NCBI GenBank assembly: GCA_963920525.1
Contig: OY986435.1
Coordinates: 302,077,908 to 302,141,907, forward strand
Direction: 5' to 3'
DNA from: Dichetophora obliterata
Lineage: Eukaryota; Arthropoda; Insecta; Diptera; Sciomyzidae
DNA length: 64,000 nt
Shown here: piece after piece, positions 1 through 11,128 of the stretch
How positions within the stretch are numbered: the first letter of the stretch is position 1
Layout of the letters: the number at the start of each line of letters is the position of its first letter
Program-made: the position numbers and the translations under genes
Notes under the pieces: model-generated
What the model was told of the DNA's origin: nothing
The model's input: the letters and a program-made list of their open reading frames with translations, nothing else
Database searches by the model: none

Positions 1-870
1 GACAAGGGGCGTGGTACCTCCCATGCAAGCCAAATTTGCGCTATCGACCACAAACCAAAAAATTGGTATATATCAGACGGTTTTGATCGTAGAAAACTAA
101 AATATAGTAATTTTGTTCAGATGGTTATTGTCGGTAACTGTACATAAAATAGGGGTGGTCACTATATATATATATACGCCCACTTTTTCGAAATCATGGC
201 AATTCCGAAGTTCTACACATTTTTATAGTGAAACTTGCTGTGCAGGTGCTCCCAGAGGCGGTCACTATACATAAATGTTTTCACACCCACTTTTACCGCC
301 TACAAATCAATATTTATATACATAAAAAGCAAAAAGATGTGTGTCTGTGTGTGTGATGCCTATAGACTCCAATATTGGACTGATTGATTGACCTGAAATT
401 TTGGCAGTCGATTTGTTTGTTGTCGACAAAAATGCAACACCCCTCTTTTACCGCCCCAGGTCAATAAAAATGCTATATTTCAGTCGGTTTGGGTCATATA
501 AGGCTAAAATTTCGTAATTTAGTTTAACCCTAACCGCCCACAAATCAATTAAAATGCTTTATTTTAGGCGGTTTTGGTCGTATAAGACTTTAATTGGGTA
601 ATTAAGTTTGTATGGTTACTGTCGGCAACTACCAAAAATTGGTTTCCACGCCCCCTTTTACCGCCCACAAAACAATAAAAATGCTATTTTTCGGACGTTT
701 TTTATCGTACTGGGCTTAAATTTGGAAATTTGGTTTGTATTTGTTATATTATACACCAAACGAAAGGAAATTGTTTCAGCTTTTAATATATGTCGGTTTT
801 GTTTTACTTTCATTACGGAATTTTTAGAGGAAAAAACGGTTTTATGCAAATAAAAACTATTATATACTGA
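1..870. repeat. Diverged tandem repeat cluster (ACCGCCCACAAATCAAT units)
   Basis: A phrase of the form ACCGCC(C)ACAAATCAATAAAA followed by ATGCTATTTT, a GGCGGTTTTGGTCGTATAAG-like block and a GTAATTTAGTTTG-like block recurs at about 295, 460, 535 and 660, with a related block at 60-130. The spacing is irregular (roughly 75-165 bp) and the units are well diverged. No coding potential beyond short chance frames. Unclassified old repeat. Confidence 0.55.
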
Positions 871-900
871 AAAACCATCTGTAGCGGGACTGTGTTGAAA

Positions 901-2199
901 AAAAATATTTGCTTTATCTTTCATCTTAAAGATATATCAATTTTCTTTCGAATGGTACATGAATCATTCAGATCGGCTAAACATTAAGAAAGTTATAGCC
1001 GAATTTTAATTTAAGCTTCATAAAGTAGAAATTGGTTTAAAAAATCGATAACTCCACAACTAAACGATTTATCGATAATTCCTGCTGTGTATCTTATTTT
1101 CTCAATGAGTCTTACAAAAATACATTTTCAGGTCTTGGCGCCACTGAAATTGTAATCTCCCCGGTTTGTATATCCAAATCAATATTTTGACTGATTCGAT
1201 GAAAAGGGGGTAGAAGTTAATTTTCGTTATTGGAGAGATTTAATTTTTATACCTAGGAAAGCAACCAAAAAATTTTGATTGAATTAATCATTTGACTGAC
1301 GTATGAACACCTACTAACGCAAATCCCGTGCATCAGGTCTTTCATTAAAGTGTTCACAAATAACCTGAATCGTTACTACTAATTTCGCAGTGTAGGCTCA
1401 GTGTTAGCGTTTTAGTGCGCACCAGCTATAATCTATTCTCATTGCCTGAAATCGAAAGCAAACTGTTCCCACGAAAAAACAGAATATGAGAAATCGCGCG
1501 ATCGTCGGCTGTGTAAAAGAAACGGCTAGATAACATTTTTGGTAAGCTGTGACTAGCCATCACATTTGCGCAGCTTTCATCGAAAGGAATACAAGAGATG
1601 AGATAGCTATATGTATACGTAATATTAAACCCACACGAAAACAAAACGCAAGCACAGAAAAAATAAGCGATGATCGGTTGGTTGAATGCTCAATTTTCAT
1701 CCCGTATCTTTTTAGTTTAATTGCTGCTGTGTTTTCGTGCGGTTGATAAAATTGTAAAAATATAAGAAATAAATAGTTTTGCAGTAAATACTTTTGGATA
1801 TCCAAAAATAAATTAATTAGTTTTTGAAGTGGAGTGGACTGAATTGGAATAATATATACATATTTATTGTATGCCATGGATTATAATAAGATTTAGAGAA
1901 CAAAGTGTAGAGTGCAGGAAGACGATGAGAAAGGAAAACAAGATCTGGCAACAATCTGCGATAATAGATTGCGATTTCTGTGGAAAACAATAGGGATAAT
2001 AACTAATTATCTAAAATAATGGTTAATAGTATTACGTTTTCTAAGAACCCAACAAGTAATAAAAATTGCTTTAGTTTGTAATAGTTGGAGCCGTAAATTA
2101 TCAATGAAAAGTTTTTATCTCTACCCGTCGTTTCCTTCCAAATAATTTGTGCATAAATTTTAACTTTAATAATTTATTTGACATTTTGCTTTAATCTTT
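901..2199. other. Non-coding stretch without recognised genes
   Basis: AT-rich, no repeated block recognised elsewhere in the window and no credible coding frame; short open frames on both strands at 1426-1877 overlap each other and look like chance. May contain upstream how regulatory DNA. Confidence 0.4.
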
Positions 2200-3093
2200 G
2201 TTCAAATGAGCTGAGCGTAGAAATTAAAGTGCACAAACAACAACAGCAACAAAGTATTAAACGAAGACGGTAAAAAAAGAATAAACACAAGAAAGCAGAG
2301 AGAGAGTCGAAATACGATCAACTCTGTTTCAATTCATTTTCTACAAACATTCAACAAGCAATTCCGAAGAATTTTATTCAAAATTCTTCCTTCTCAATTG
2401 CTACTTTATTTCTTCGTTTTCGTCTTCGTCATCGTCGTTGTACGTTTAGTACTTTTTCATGATTGTATTTTGTTGCTCTTACTTGGTTGATTAAAATAAA
2501 GGGAATCGCAATCGAACGAAGCAAAATTGAAATAGAATTGTTTAGTTGTTGTTTTTGGGTGGAGTTGTTTTCGCCTATTTTCCTTTCTCATACACAAAAA
2601 CAAAATCCACACAAACATGCACACGCTCATACACACACACGCGCCCTACTCGTATACACGTAGAAATATGAACAGTGCCTATTTGGTACTTGCACGGTTT
2701 TGGCATATCAAAAAATTAGTATAACAACAACAGCAATGAACGAAAAAGAAAACAACTTATTCCTCTCTCTAGTTGAAAAAAACGTGCAAAGTGCGATCAT
2801 TCATTAAATTAAAGCAAATATTGATTTATCGATTAATGAACTAAATTATTAATGTTGAATCGAAATATTGTGCAATAAAAAACCATTTTCAAAATTTAAA
2901 TAGATTGTTTTTAAAACAATATTGATACAAAATAAAAACAAACCCAAAGTGTTACAATTCTTACAAAAAAAAAATATATAGATATATACATACATAATTC
3001 AAAAACAATTGATCTTAAAATCTTCAAGATTTTGAATTTTAATACTGGATTTTTTAACATATTCACCAACAAACAAAACAAATCAAAAGCATA
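2200..3093 (+). promoter_or_regulatory. Probable how 5' UTR / promoter-proximal region
   Basis: Unique-looking DNA directly upstream of the how ATG. It has features common in fly 5' UTRs: CAACAACAGCAACAA-type runs near 2240, an AGAGAGAG tract at 2297-2306 that resembles GAGA-factor sites, an ACACAC-rich tract near 2600-2660 and a long A-rich leader up to the ATG. No TATA box or initiator can be assigned with confidence, and an upstream non-coding exon may exist. Assignment is by position and composition only. Confidence 0.4.
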
Positions 3094-3256
3094 ATGAGTG
3101 TATGTGACAACAACAACATTGTGCATCAGCAACAACAGCATCAACAACAAAGCACACAAAGTATTGCTGACTATTTAGCTCAGCTGCTGAAGGATCGCAA
3201 ACAATTGGCCGCATTTCCCAATGTTTTCAATCACTTGGAACGCATTTTGGATGAAG
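3094..3256 (+). CDS. how: First coding exon of held out wings (STAR/quaking RNA-binding protein), 5' partial gene
   Basis: Seen: ATG at 3094 opens 54 codons plus one base, ending at GATGAAG|GTAAGT, a consensus 5' splice site (intron starts 3257, phase 1). The peptide starts MSVCDNNN, has a Q-rich stretch (residues 12-19), then QSTQSIADYLAQLLKDRKQ (19 aa) and FPNVFNHLERILDE. Known: this is the N-terminal QUA1 (homodimerisation) region of Drosophila HOW, a KH-domain STAR protein that controls mRNA stability, splicing and export in muscle, tendon, glia and midline cells; vertebrate quaking has the same LPNxxxxFxHLERLLDEE core. The Q-rich linker is shorter than in D. melanogaster. The reading frame runs into the intron to a stop at 3277-3279, as expected for read-through of the donor. 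The next expected codons (second E of LDEE, then the KH domain) lie on a later exon not recognised in this window. Confidence 0.93.
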
Positions 3257-3721
3257 GTAAGTTAGAAAGGGGTCAATGACCATAACAGGTCCCATACCCA
3301 TAGCATAGTTGAAATAAAAGCACTTAATTTTCCCTGGAAGCAAAATGAAGTCTTTGTATTTCATCAAGTATTTGATCAAGTAGAAAAAACAAAAGTCTAA
3401 ATAGCAAATAGTTAAAATCTAATTAGGTTAATAAGACTGTTTTTGGAAATAATCGGAAGCTTACATATTCCCCACATCAGATTTATAAGCAACATACGTC
3501 TTAAATATATTTTTTTTTAAATAGAAAAGAAAAAAAAAATTGTTCCTAAGTATCGCAAATAAGCAATTAATTTTTAAAAGTTAAATATTTTCATGCGATA
3601 TTAATGATAAGAAGAAAAAAAAAATGAAAATATCTGACGAAAAATTTTTAGAAGAGTCTAAATTAAGTAATCAACAAATAAAAACGATCATAGTTTTTTT
3701 TTGATGACGCTAGAAATAAAT

Positions 3722-3925
3722 TTAAAGGGCCCCGGGAGTTTTCCAAAAAACAAAAGACACTTTCTTAAATTTTTTTTAATCTTTATTTTATTTTATAGCA
3801 ACATTTTTATTTATATTTGAGTATTTTACTATTCAAGATTAATCTCTGACATTTTGACCAAAAAGATTTAATCGATATCTAAAGTAGAAAGAAAAGTGCA
3901 ATGCCGCGCAAGACCTTTAGTTTGC
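3722..3925 (+). repeat. Repeat copy A of an inverted pair (with 8728-8917)
   Basis: Starts TAAAGGGCCCCGGGAG, continues with a block containing GACACTTTCTTAAA and CTCTGACATTTTGACC, and ends near AGTGCAATGCCGCGCAAG. The reverse complement of 8728-8917 carries the same blocks in the same order with ~20% differences. The pair is ~5 kb apart in opposite orientation; whether they are termini of one old element or two independent insertions is undecided. Confidence 0.6.
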
Positions 3926-4200
3926 GGTGAGCCAGATATCAGGAGACTGTTCATCTGAAAAAAAATTATTTTTTTTCGGTTCAGTAAGGAATAGGGAAGT
4001 CAATCCCGGGATCCCGGACGATTTAAGCCCCTTTAACACCCGGGATTTTCTTTCCGGGGTCTCGGGATTTTTAAATAAAAAATGTCTATTAAAAATATAA
4101 ATTTTAAAAGAATTTGCTTATAGAATAGTCATTCTTTTGCGTACAATGAAATAGTATATTATATATCTCGAACAAGGGAAGTCAGCTATGTATTTAAAAA

Positions 4201-4449
4201 TTGTCAGATATTCTGACTCAGGAAATAATTTTGTTTTGTGGTAAAGACAATCGTGATCGAAACATAAAAATTGCTTACGATTATCGTACAACTATTTCTC
4301 CAACTAGCATAGAATCAGAACGGTGCTTCTCATCAGCGCATTACATTCGTAATAATATCCGAACAAAACTTTCTAATGAAAAATAAGACGCGTTAATCAG
4401 CTTAATGTTTTACTTTAAAAATAATGAAAACAACAAACTTAATTTTTAA
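4201..4449 (+). pseudogene. hAT transposase C-terminal (dimerisation domain) remnant
   Basis: Seen: an open frame with SPTSIESERCFSSAHYIRNN, then RTKLSNEK, a TAA stop at 4384-4386, and in the same frame DALISLMFYFK to a second stop at 4447. Known: hAT transposases end in a dimerisation domain with the pattern P-x(0-2)-S-x-E-R-x-F-S-A/S, N-R-L-S-x-E and a following V/D-x-L-x-F/L-x-x-N/Y segment; all are present here. Everything upstream of this segment is decayed and no ATG or catalytic part is recognisable. It is an inactive fragment. A GC-rich CCCGGGATCCCGG-like block at 4002-4060 precedes it and may belong to the same element. Confidence 0.8.
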
Positions 4450-4852
4450 AAGTCTTTTCCAACCTTAGTTTGCCTTAAACACAAAAAAAAACCTAAATAA
4501 AAATGTTTAACTTTTATATAATAATAGTATTTTTTTAAGTGAATTATTTATTTTTATTTATTTATTGAATTCAAAGTAATTTTAAAGCCAAAAAAATTTT
4601 GTGTTTTTTACATTAATACAATTTGCTAAATTAATATTATTTAAGTTTTTTTTTTGCTTTTTAACAATAAGGGTATTCACAATTGTGTGGCATCGTGGTA
4701 TTGTGGCTTATTTCGGTCGAAAACCACAATTATGAGCACCCTTTAACCCGAATCACCCCGAGTAATTTTTTTTTTAATTTTCAGAATGACCTGTTAACGC
4801 AAATATAAAATAGTTTAAACTAAAATAAACACATTTTAAGTGTTTGTGTTTG

Positions 4853-4870
4853 CGTTGCCATATGGCAACG
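4853..4870. repeat. Perfect 18-bp palindrome
   Basis: CGTTGCCATATGGCAACG is its own reverse complement. It resembles an RFX X-box (GTTGCC/GGCAAC half-sites), but the 4-bp spacing is wider than usual, so a regulatory role is not asserted. Confidence 0.6.
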
Positions 4871-4946
4871 ACAGGGTGTTTCGGGCTTAAAATGGAATTT
4901 GTGGTTGGGTACCTCCCACCAGAGACCTGCAGCGATGAACTGCAAC

Positions 4947-5496
4947 CATGGTGTAAGAAATAGAGGTGTTAGTGAGTTTGACACTTCTCTCTCAAAATCA
5001 TAAAATTATGTTTCCCCGTTCTTGTCAAAAACAGCTGATGGTGAATTGCAATGAAAACAAATTTTGTTAAATTCGTGTCCATCTGCAAGTTTATAAGATT
5101 TTTACTGAGATTAAAGTAAGAATTAAGTGAAATTAAAAACAATAAAAAATATATGAGACGCTGTGCGTTATGCATAAAAAAAACGATGTGAATGCAAGAC
5201 AATTTGCACGTTTCTGATAAAATGGCTAAAACATTCAATGACAAACTCGGCAAGTCGGCGAAGACAACTGCAATAACTTTTTGTCAACACAACAAGGCAC
5301 AATTAATTGTATTATATATTTATTTACACTTAATTCGCACAATAAAAACTATAGCACATCATCTAGCAACTCAAACAAATAACACAATTTGACAACTATC
5401 AACAGTTCCGCTCTTTCGCTTACGATTTTCTGACAGAAGCGAAGAAATTCATGGTGTTGTCAAAAACTCACTAACACCTGGTTTTCTTACACCATG
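4947..5496. mobile_element. 550-bp MITE with 8-bp target duplication, P-element-like ends
   Basis: Seen: ends start CATGGTGTAAGAAA and continue AGGTGTTAGTGAGTTT in both inverted termini (about 37 bp, 3 mismatches and a 2-bp gap). The element is flanked by ACTGCAAC at 4939-4946 and 5497-5504, a perfect 8-bp direct repeat. No coding capacity. Known: P elements make 8-bp duplications and their termini begin CATG. Inference: a non-autonomous P-superfamily derivative; hAT elements also make 8-bp duplications, so the class is tentative although the boundaries are clear. Confidence 0.8.
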
Positions 5497-5942
5497 ACTG
5501 CAACTGCTTTTACACTCAGTACATACTTGGTTTTTGTATGACTTCAATATCATTAATACCATGCAACATATTCTACGCCATCGAGCTCACTTACAACATC
5601 AAGCATGTTGCATTAGTCAATTGTACCAAAGTCAAACACTGTGTGATGTTCGCTTCGACTTCAGTGGAAAGTATAGATGTTTGCATAAAATAATTATGTG
5701 TATAAACCACAGCGCACGAACGGCAATCGTTATAATTATGCATTATTTTGAGCTACTGCCTCGTGTACCATTGCGGGTTGATTTCAACTTCGGCTAAGCA
5801 GTGATACAAAAGTAAGCTTACGAACGATGAAATCAGCGCGTACACTGCATTTTTACTCAAGTGTTTGTAGATTACTTCAGTATGAATAGAGTAAATAGTT
5901 TTAGGAAGTTTTAGGGGTAACTTATTTCGAAGATGATGTTAA

Positions 5943-6360
5943 ACTTTAAAATTTAAGATGGCGGATAGAGTTGCCACCTAGATTTTTTTCATTTTTGCGA
6001 ATTCTTGTAATTTTGAAATTCTGACAACGGATTTGATTTCGAATATAATGTCACAGTTTTAAAATTTAAGATGGATGTTAGGGTTGCCACCTAAATTTTT
6101 ACCACAGTATTGCCACCTAATAATATGTATTTTTAAGAGTTTTAAACATCATTTGTCAGTGTTAAGGGGTCGCTGATTTTGAACCTAAAGTCAGAATTTT
6201 AAAATTCAAGATGGTGGATAGGGTTGCCACCTTAATTTTTTGTAGTTTATGAATTCGGGGCTGGCAAAAAAAAGGTATACCAAAAATGGGTCGCTGAATC
6301 TGAATCCATTGTCAGAATTTCAAAATTTTAAATTTTGAAATAATAGGGTTGCCACCAAAT
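5943..6360. repeat. Four diverged tandem units around GATGG..GG(T)TTGCCACC
   Basis: The block TTTAAAATTtAAGATGG followed by ATAGGGTTGCCACCT occurs near 5946, 6057, 6192 and (degenerate) 6318, 110-135 bp apart, each followed by a GGTCGCTGAaTnTGAA and TGTCAGAATTT block. Old tandem repeat without coding sequence. Its last unit forms the hairpin listed at 6330-6454. Confidence 0.65.
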
Positions 6361-6454
6361 AATATGTCTTTTCAAGAGTTTTAAACGTCACTTATCAGTT
6401 TTAAACTCTTGAAAAGACATATTATTAGGTGGCGACCCTATTATTTCAAAATTT
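6330..6454. repeat. Long hairpin (arms ~55 bp)
   Basis: Left arm 6330-6385 contains AATAATAGGGTTGCCACC and ATGTCTTTTCAAGAGTTT; the right arm 6400-6454 is its reverse complement with about 3 differences, separated by ~14 bp. Looks like an inverted duplication of the end of the neighbouring tandem repeat. Confidence 0.8.
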
Positions 6455-7607
6455 TGAACAATTGAACAAAAGTTGTAGCTTTATTAAAGATCTGCATGCA
6501 TACAAAATCTTATCAAAATCAGTGATTAAAGGTGTTTTATAGTAAAATGGCGTTTGATATAATTTCTTAAAAAACTAAATTTAATAAATATCTTTAAAAA
6601 TTTACTAAACAAATTTTATTGCTCACTCAATTAAACTTTAGAATTTATTTTAAAAAAGAAATCAGCTCAATTGAACCATTAGCTTATGAGCTACAAGCTC
6701 TCAAAAGTCACGCAAAGTAACTGCAATGTTACAGCAATGTTACTGCAAATACTTTGTGTTCGGAGAAAAAAATAAGCGCTGGTTTTTTTATGCAGGAGTT
6801 ACGCTGTTACGCTTTATGTCTTTGTTTTGTTGCTTGTAAATGACCATACTTGCCATTGCATACCAGAAGTTGAAAAGACCCTGCGCTGGTTATCAAACCA
6901 ACAACTCGAACATGCATTATTGTGGTCTTACAACACGCTCATACACAGTTGGCTTCAATGTTGCAAGTATGTTCGACACAACAATCGCAGCGCTTGCGTA
7001 GTGCGGTCAGACTGTCACTGTATTTGTTGAGGGTAGATTGCAAGTAGCGAAAATGCCATCGCTTGCAGATCACTGCCTCCCACTATATCTTTTTGTTACT
7101 TTGCAAATAAAGTAATTATCCAATTTGATATATATGTATTATTAATATATGGCATAAAAAAGTTTAACTTGCATTTTGAGCTTCTTCTATTTTTGCAATT
7201 AGAAAATAACTGGTAACCGATTAGTTGTTTATGGAACATTAAAAACCAATTTCGTTTAACATATCATTGGGCTACTTAAAATTACCACACAAAGTATAAA
7301 ACCCGCTCGGTAAAGTGTGTTATCAATACCGCGGGGTTTTTTAACTACACTGAAAACAACGCATTTGTAAATACCCATAATGTGTTTTGTTTTGTGGCTT
7401 TATAAATAAATTAATTTACATTTTTTAGATTGAAGTAATAAATATTTACTTAGAAGAAAAGCTTCCGGGATTGGACCTTGGAGTAAGGAGTTTACTGGTA
7501 GTGATGCCATGAGAGAATTTCAAAGTGTACCTTTTTGATCGAAAAAAATGTACCTTTTTGACTCAGAACGTACCTTTTAAACCAAAATCTTACTAAAAAA
7601 TAAATAA

Positions 7608-7867
7608 GGTATTCAAGATGCAGTGCACTTGCATGTGCAGTTGAGGACTTGTGCATTTGTGTAGTTAGGTTTTCGTGAACACACTACTATCACTTTTTCA
7701 AAGCTGTCAAAATTTTTCAATGTGCACAACTGCTCAAGTCCTCAAGTTTGAGGCTACAGTAGAAAAGCACTTGTGCAGATTTTTAACGTACGCTTACTTT
7801 GTTTTTGTAAAGTGCACATGTCCTCAAGTCCTCAACTGCACTGGTAGTGTACTGAATCGTGAATACC
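7608..7867. mobile_element. MITE with GGTATTCA..GATnCAGTnCACT ends, nested in hAT element
   Basis: Left end GGTATTCAAGATGCAGTG and inverted right end GGTATTCACGATTCAGTA, each followed about 25-30 bp inwards by GTGCAGTTGAGGACTTG. About 43 bp of terminal inverted repeat with a handful of mismatches. A related right terminus occurs at 11560-11580. Confidence 0.75.
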
Positions 7868-8035
7868 CCTATTGTTAAGTTTTTACTAAGGGTAAAAAAC
7901 GTACTTTTTTAATTGTAAAAAGCAATAATGCGAATCTTAATTATCAAAACAAATTTAATCTCCTTCAAGCTAATTTCAATTAAAATCAAAAAAATTTTGT
8001 GAACTAAAAATATCTCTGACAAAAAATTAATGTTA

Positions 8036-8204
8036 GGGCGGGCGCGTTTATAGCGGCGGCTTGTTGCTTTGCCGATCCGAGCTGAAACTCAAAATAAATT
8101 GAGATGAATGACTGAACGCTAGTCATGCATCTATTTTGCCCTAATGAATTTTTGAGTTTCAGCTCGGCTCGGTTCGGTTGTAAGTCGGCACTATAAACGC
8201 ACCC
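8036..8204. mobile_element. MITE, GGGCGCGTTTATA family, short copy
   Basis: Left end contains GCGCGTTTATAGCGGCGGC then TTGTTGCTTTGCCGA and GAGCTGAAACTCA; the inverted right end contains GTGCGTTTATAGTGCCGACT and GAGCCGAGCTGAAACTCA. Arms ~60 bp. Same family as 47481-48591. TTA is adjacent to both ends, so the duplication length cannot be decided. Confidence 0.7.
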
Positions 8205-8727
8205 TTAGGCTAAAGGCGGGAAACTTGAGACGAACAACCAGATACGAGCAACCATAAACAAGTAGCTAGAAATTATCGATTTTTGGATTGGTAGCACTTT
8301 TTAGTTAAGAGCTCCTACACACTGAACGTTAAGGTAAGTAACACATATAAATAGACATCAAATTTATTTAGATACCAAATTAAGATATAAAAGAAAAAAA
8401 TTTTCAAATTCAATAATGTATCCTTTGAAAAAAGGTGTACTTTCGTACTGCCGGGAGTAAAAGTGTACCTCAAAAGGTACAATAGTACCGCTTGCGGCAT
8501 CACTGGTTACTGGGCGTCTAATCATTAATTTTTGGAAAATATTAATTTTTAGCAAAATGTGGGCGTAGAAAGAAAATTTTAATTTTTTTGTGCACAAAAT
8601 TGAGTTAGTTTCAAGTGGTGATTTATGCACAAAAAAAATATCGAACGATTAAACGCTCCTTAAGTAAGTGTAAACAAATTGGTAGTAATCGAATATGTAG
8701 TTTTTGAGCAATCTTGCTAACCGGTTT

Positions 8728-8917
8728 CAAAAAGTACTTTCGTGGCATTTCACTTTTCTACCTCATTGACGAATATTTTTGGACCAAAATGTCAGGGATA
8801 AATCTAGAATAGTTATACTTTGAAAATGCAAGAAAAAACAATTTGCTCTAAAATCAAAAAACAAATTTTATGAAAGTGTCTTTGGTTTTTCGAAAAATTC
8901 CCGGAGGCCCTTAATCT
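8728..8917 (-). repeat. Repeat copy B of an inverted pair (with 3722-3925)
   Basis: Reverse complement reads GGGCCTCCGGGAATTTTTCG and later TCCCTGACATTTTGGTCC and GTGAAATGCCACGAAAG, matching copy A in order. Same uncertainty about the parent element. Confidence 0.6.
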
Positions 8918-8961
8918 ATTATCTTATCTAAGCTCCTTAAGGATGTAGTCTAGTTCGTCGG

Positions 8962-9186
8962 CTAAGAAAATAGGCTATTTTTGGGAAACGCTCGTAAGCT
9001 TGCTATGAAAGGTATGTTCATAAAAGTTGTTAGGGATGATAAATAAAGTTTTAAATTACAAAAACAATATTTTTTATTAATTTTTTTAAGTGTTTTTAAA
9101 CAAAATTCGTACTTAAACGGAACGCCATAATCTGGAGGGAGGTCCGGCTCCAACACGATACCTGGGCAACGGCTTATCTGAAACAA
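8962..9186. other. Unrecognised repeat-like segment
   Basis: A minus-strand frame reads ISRCPGIVLEPDLPPDYGVP and then turns low-complexity. The phrase CTGAAACAAAAAACC at 9178-9192 recurs at 63047-63061. Neither piece is assigned to a family. Confidence 0.25.
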
Positions 9187-9516
9187 AAAACCGAAATGCT
9201 TTAGATTCGGTATGACAATGGCTGCAAAATAGAGTATTGATATTAATTTCTAACAATTGTTGATTTTATGTAACAAAAACCAAAAAAATTTAAAAAAACT
9301 AGTTTTGAGAAAAACGCGTTTAAAGTTTTGTGAGGTACTCAGGTACGTGCGTGCAAGTAGTAATGTTCGGATTTTCATAAAAATTTAATACAATATTCTT
9401 AATGTGTATGTAACATTCGAGAAATGTAAAAAAAAATTCGAAAGTAACCAACTACACTCCACTCTTAAATTGTTCAAATTAATGATCAAAAAGTCAATCC
9501 AGTATTTGACTCAATT

Positions 9517-11128
9517 TCTTATTACAATAAAGTAGGAGAAAAAATTGAAAAAAATGAATGTATGCACTGGCTGTGCGAATAATCGCCCAAAAGTACGAAA
9601 ATTAACAATTGCCCAAAAAATCGGCAAATATTGTCCATAATGAACAAACGCCCAAATTTCGAAGAATGAATAATCGCCCAAAAATATTTTTTGGGAGATT
9701 GTTCATCGCATTTTTGGGCTATTGTACATTATGAATAAACACCCAAATTTCTTGGGCGATAGTTCATTTCACGATTTGGGCGATTGTAACTTGGAATTAT
9801 TCGTACAGACTAATTCGACTGAGCGAATAATCGCCCAAGTTGCAATCGCCCAAAAGGGCTGTGCGAATAATCGCCCAAGTTACAATGGCCCAAACCCAAA
9901 AATGAACAATCACCCAAAAACAGTTAGGCGATAATGTACAATCGTCCAAAAAAGCGATGAACAATCGCCAAAAACTGCGACCTTTCGCCCAAATCGTGAA
10001 ATGCATAATCGCCCAAAAAAATTTGGGTGTTCGTCCATAATGTACAATCGCCCAAAAAAAATTATTCATTCTTCGAAATTTGGGCGTTTGTTCATTATGA
10101 ACAATAATTGCCGTTTTTTTGGGCAATTGCTAATTTTCGTACATTTGGGCGATTATTGGCATAGACTAATACGGCTGTGCGAATAATCGCCCAAGTTTCA
10201 ATCACCCGAACCCAAAATGAACAATCACCCAAAAAAATTTGAGCGATTGCAGCTTGGGCAAATATTCGCACAGACTAATACGGCTGTGCGAATAATCGCC
10301 CAAGTTACAATCGCCCAAAAGTACGAAAATGAGCGATCGCCCAAAAAACTTTCAAAAATTTTTGGGCGATTGTTCATTTGAGGTTTGGACGATTGTTCGT
10401 TTTGTTTTTTGTAGGGCGATTGTTCATAATGAACAAACGCCCAAATTTTAAAGAATGAACAATCGCCCAAAAATATTTTTTATTACAATAAATTAGGAGA
10501 AAAAATTGAAAAAAAATTATGTATGTATGCACAGGCTGTGCCAATAATCGCCCAAATGTACGAATATTCGCATAGACTATTGTAACTTGGGCGAATATTC
10601 GCATAGACTAATACGGCTGTGCGAATAATCGCCCAAGTTGCAATCGCCCAATCCCAAAATGAACAATCACCCAAAAAAAATTTGCCCTTTTGAACAATCG
10701 CCCAAACTAAAATGAACAATCGCCCAAAAAATTTAGCGATTCTTTTTTGGGCGATTATGCATTTCAAAATTTGAGCGATTGTAGCTTGGGAACAAAATAT
10801 TTGGGCGTTTGTTCATAATGTAAGATTATATAAAAAAGCGATGAAAAATCGCCCAAAAACTTTTTGGCGATTATTCATTCTTCCAAATTTGGGCGATTGT
10901 TCATTACGAATAATCGCCCCCCCCCCCCCCAAAAAAAAAGAACAATCGCCCTAACGCAGAACTAACAATCGCCCAAAAATTTTAACCGGTTTTTTGGGCG
11001 ATTGTTCATTTCCGCACTTTTGGGCAGTTTTTCGCACAGCCGTCCAAAAGTACGGAAATGAATCGCACAAATTTTGAAGAATGAATAATCGCTCAACAAA
11101 TATTTTTGGGCGATTATTCATTGGGATT
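9517..11128. repeat. Array of interleaved direct and inverted ATCGCCCAA motifs
   Basis: Dozens of ATCGCCCAAA and its complement TTTGGGCGAT, mostly joined to GAACA/TGTTC blocks, fill ~1.6 kb. A recurring boundary is ACGGCTGTGCGAATAATCGC (near 9580, 9860, 10172, 10283, 10605). Long inverted segments exist, e.g. 9583-9790 against 9985-10165. The entry sequence ATTACAATAAAGTAGGAG at 9523 recurs (one change) at ~10489, indicating a ~970-bp tandem duplication. A 14-C run lies at 10917-10930. Open frames on both strands here are by-products of the motif and are not genes. Resembles a degenerate foldback-type element. Confidence 0.8.

Larger units (their letters stand above)
7499..8505. mobile_element. 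Non-autonomous hAT-like element containing two nested MITEs
   Basis: Ends are TAGTGATGCC (7499) and, inverted, CAGTGATGCC (to 8505), followed inside by GTACCTTTTTG-type blocks. Flanks are TTTACTGG (7491-7498) and GTTACTGG (8506-8513), an 8-bp duplication with one mismatch, as hAT elements make. No transposase is left. The interior holds a GGTATTC-ended MITE (7608-7867) and a GGGCGCG-ended MITE (8036-8204). A-rich internal sequence otherwise. Confidence 0.75.

Noticed and set aside
4853..4870. RFX X-box
   Set aside because: The spacing between half-sites is 4 bp instead of the usual 1-3, so only a palindrome is claimed.
5534..7030. Small + strand frames at 5534-5797 and 6827-7030 as genes
   Set aside because: No domain, no coding-like composition, and located in repeat-derived sequence.
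9722..10767. Several 60-109 codon open frames on both strands
   Set aside because: They are translations of the repeated ATCGCCCAA motif (recurrent FWAIVH/NNRPK-like words) and vanish as genes once the repeat is recognised.
9517..11128. CRISPR-like array
   Set aside because: The repeats are in both orientations without constant repeat/spacer lengths, and the organism is an animal.
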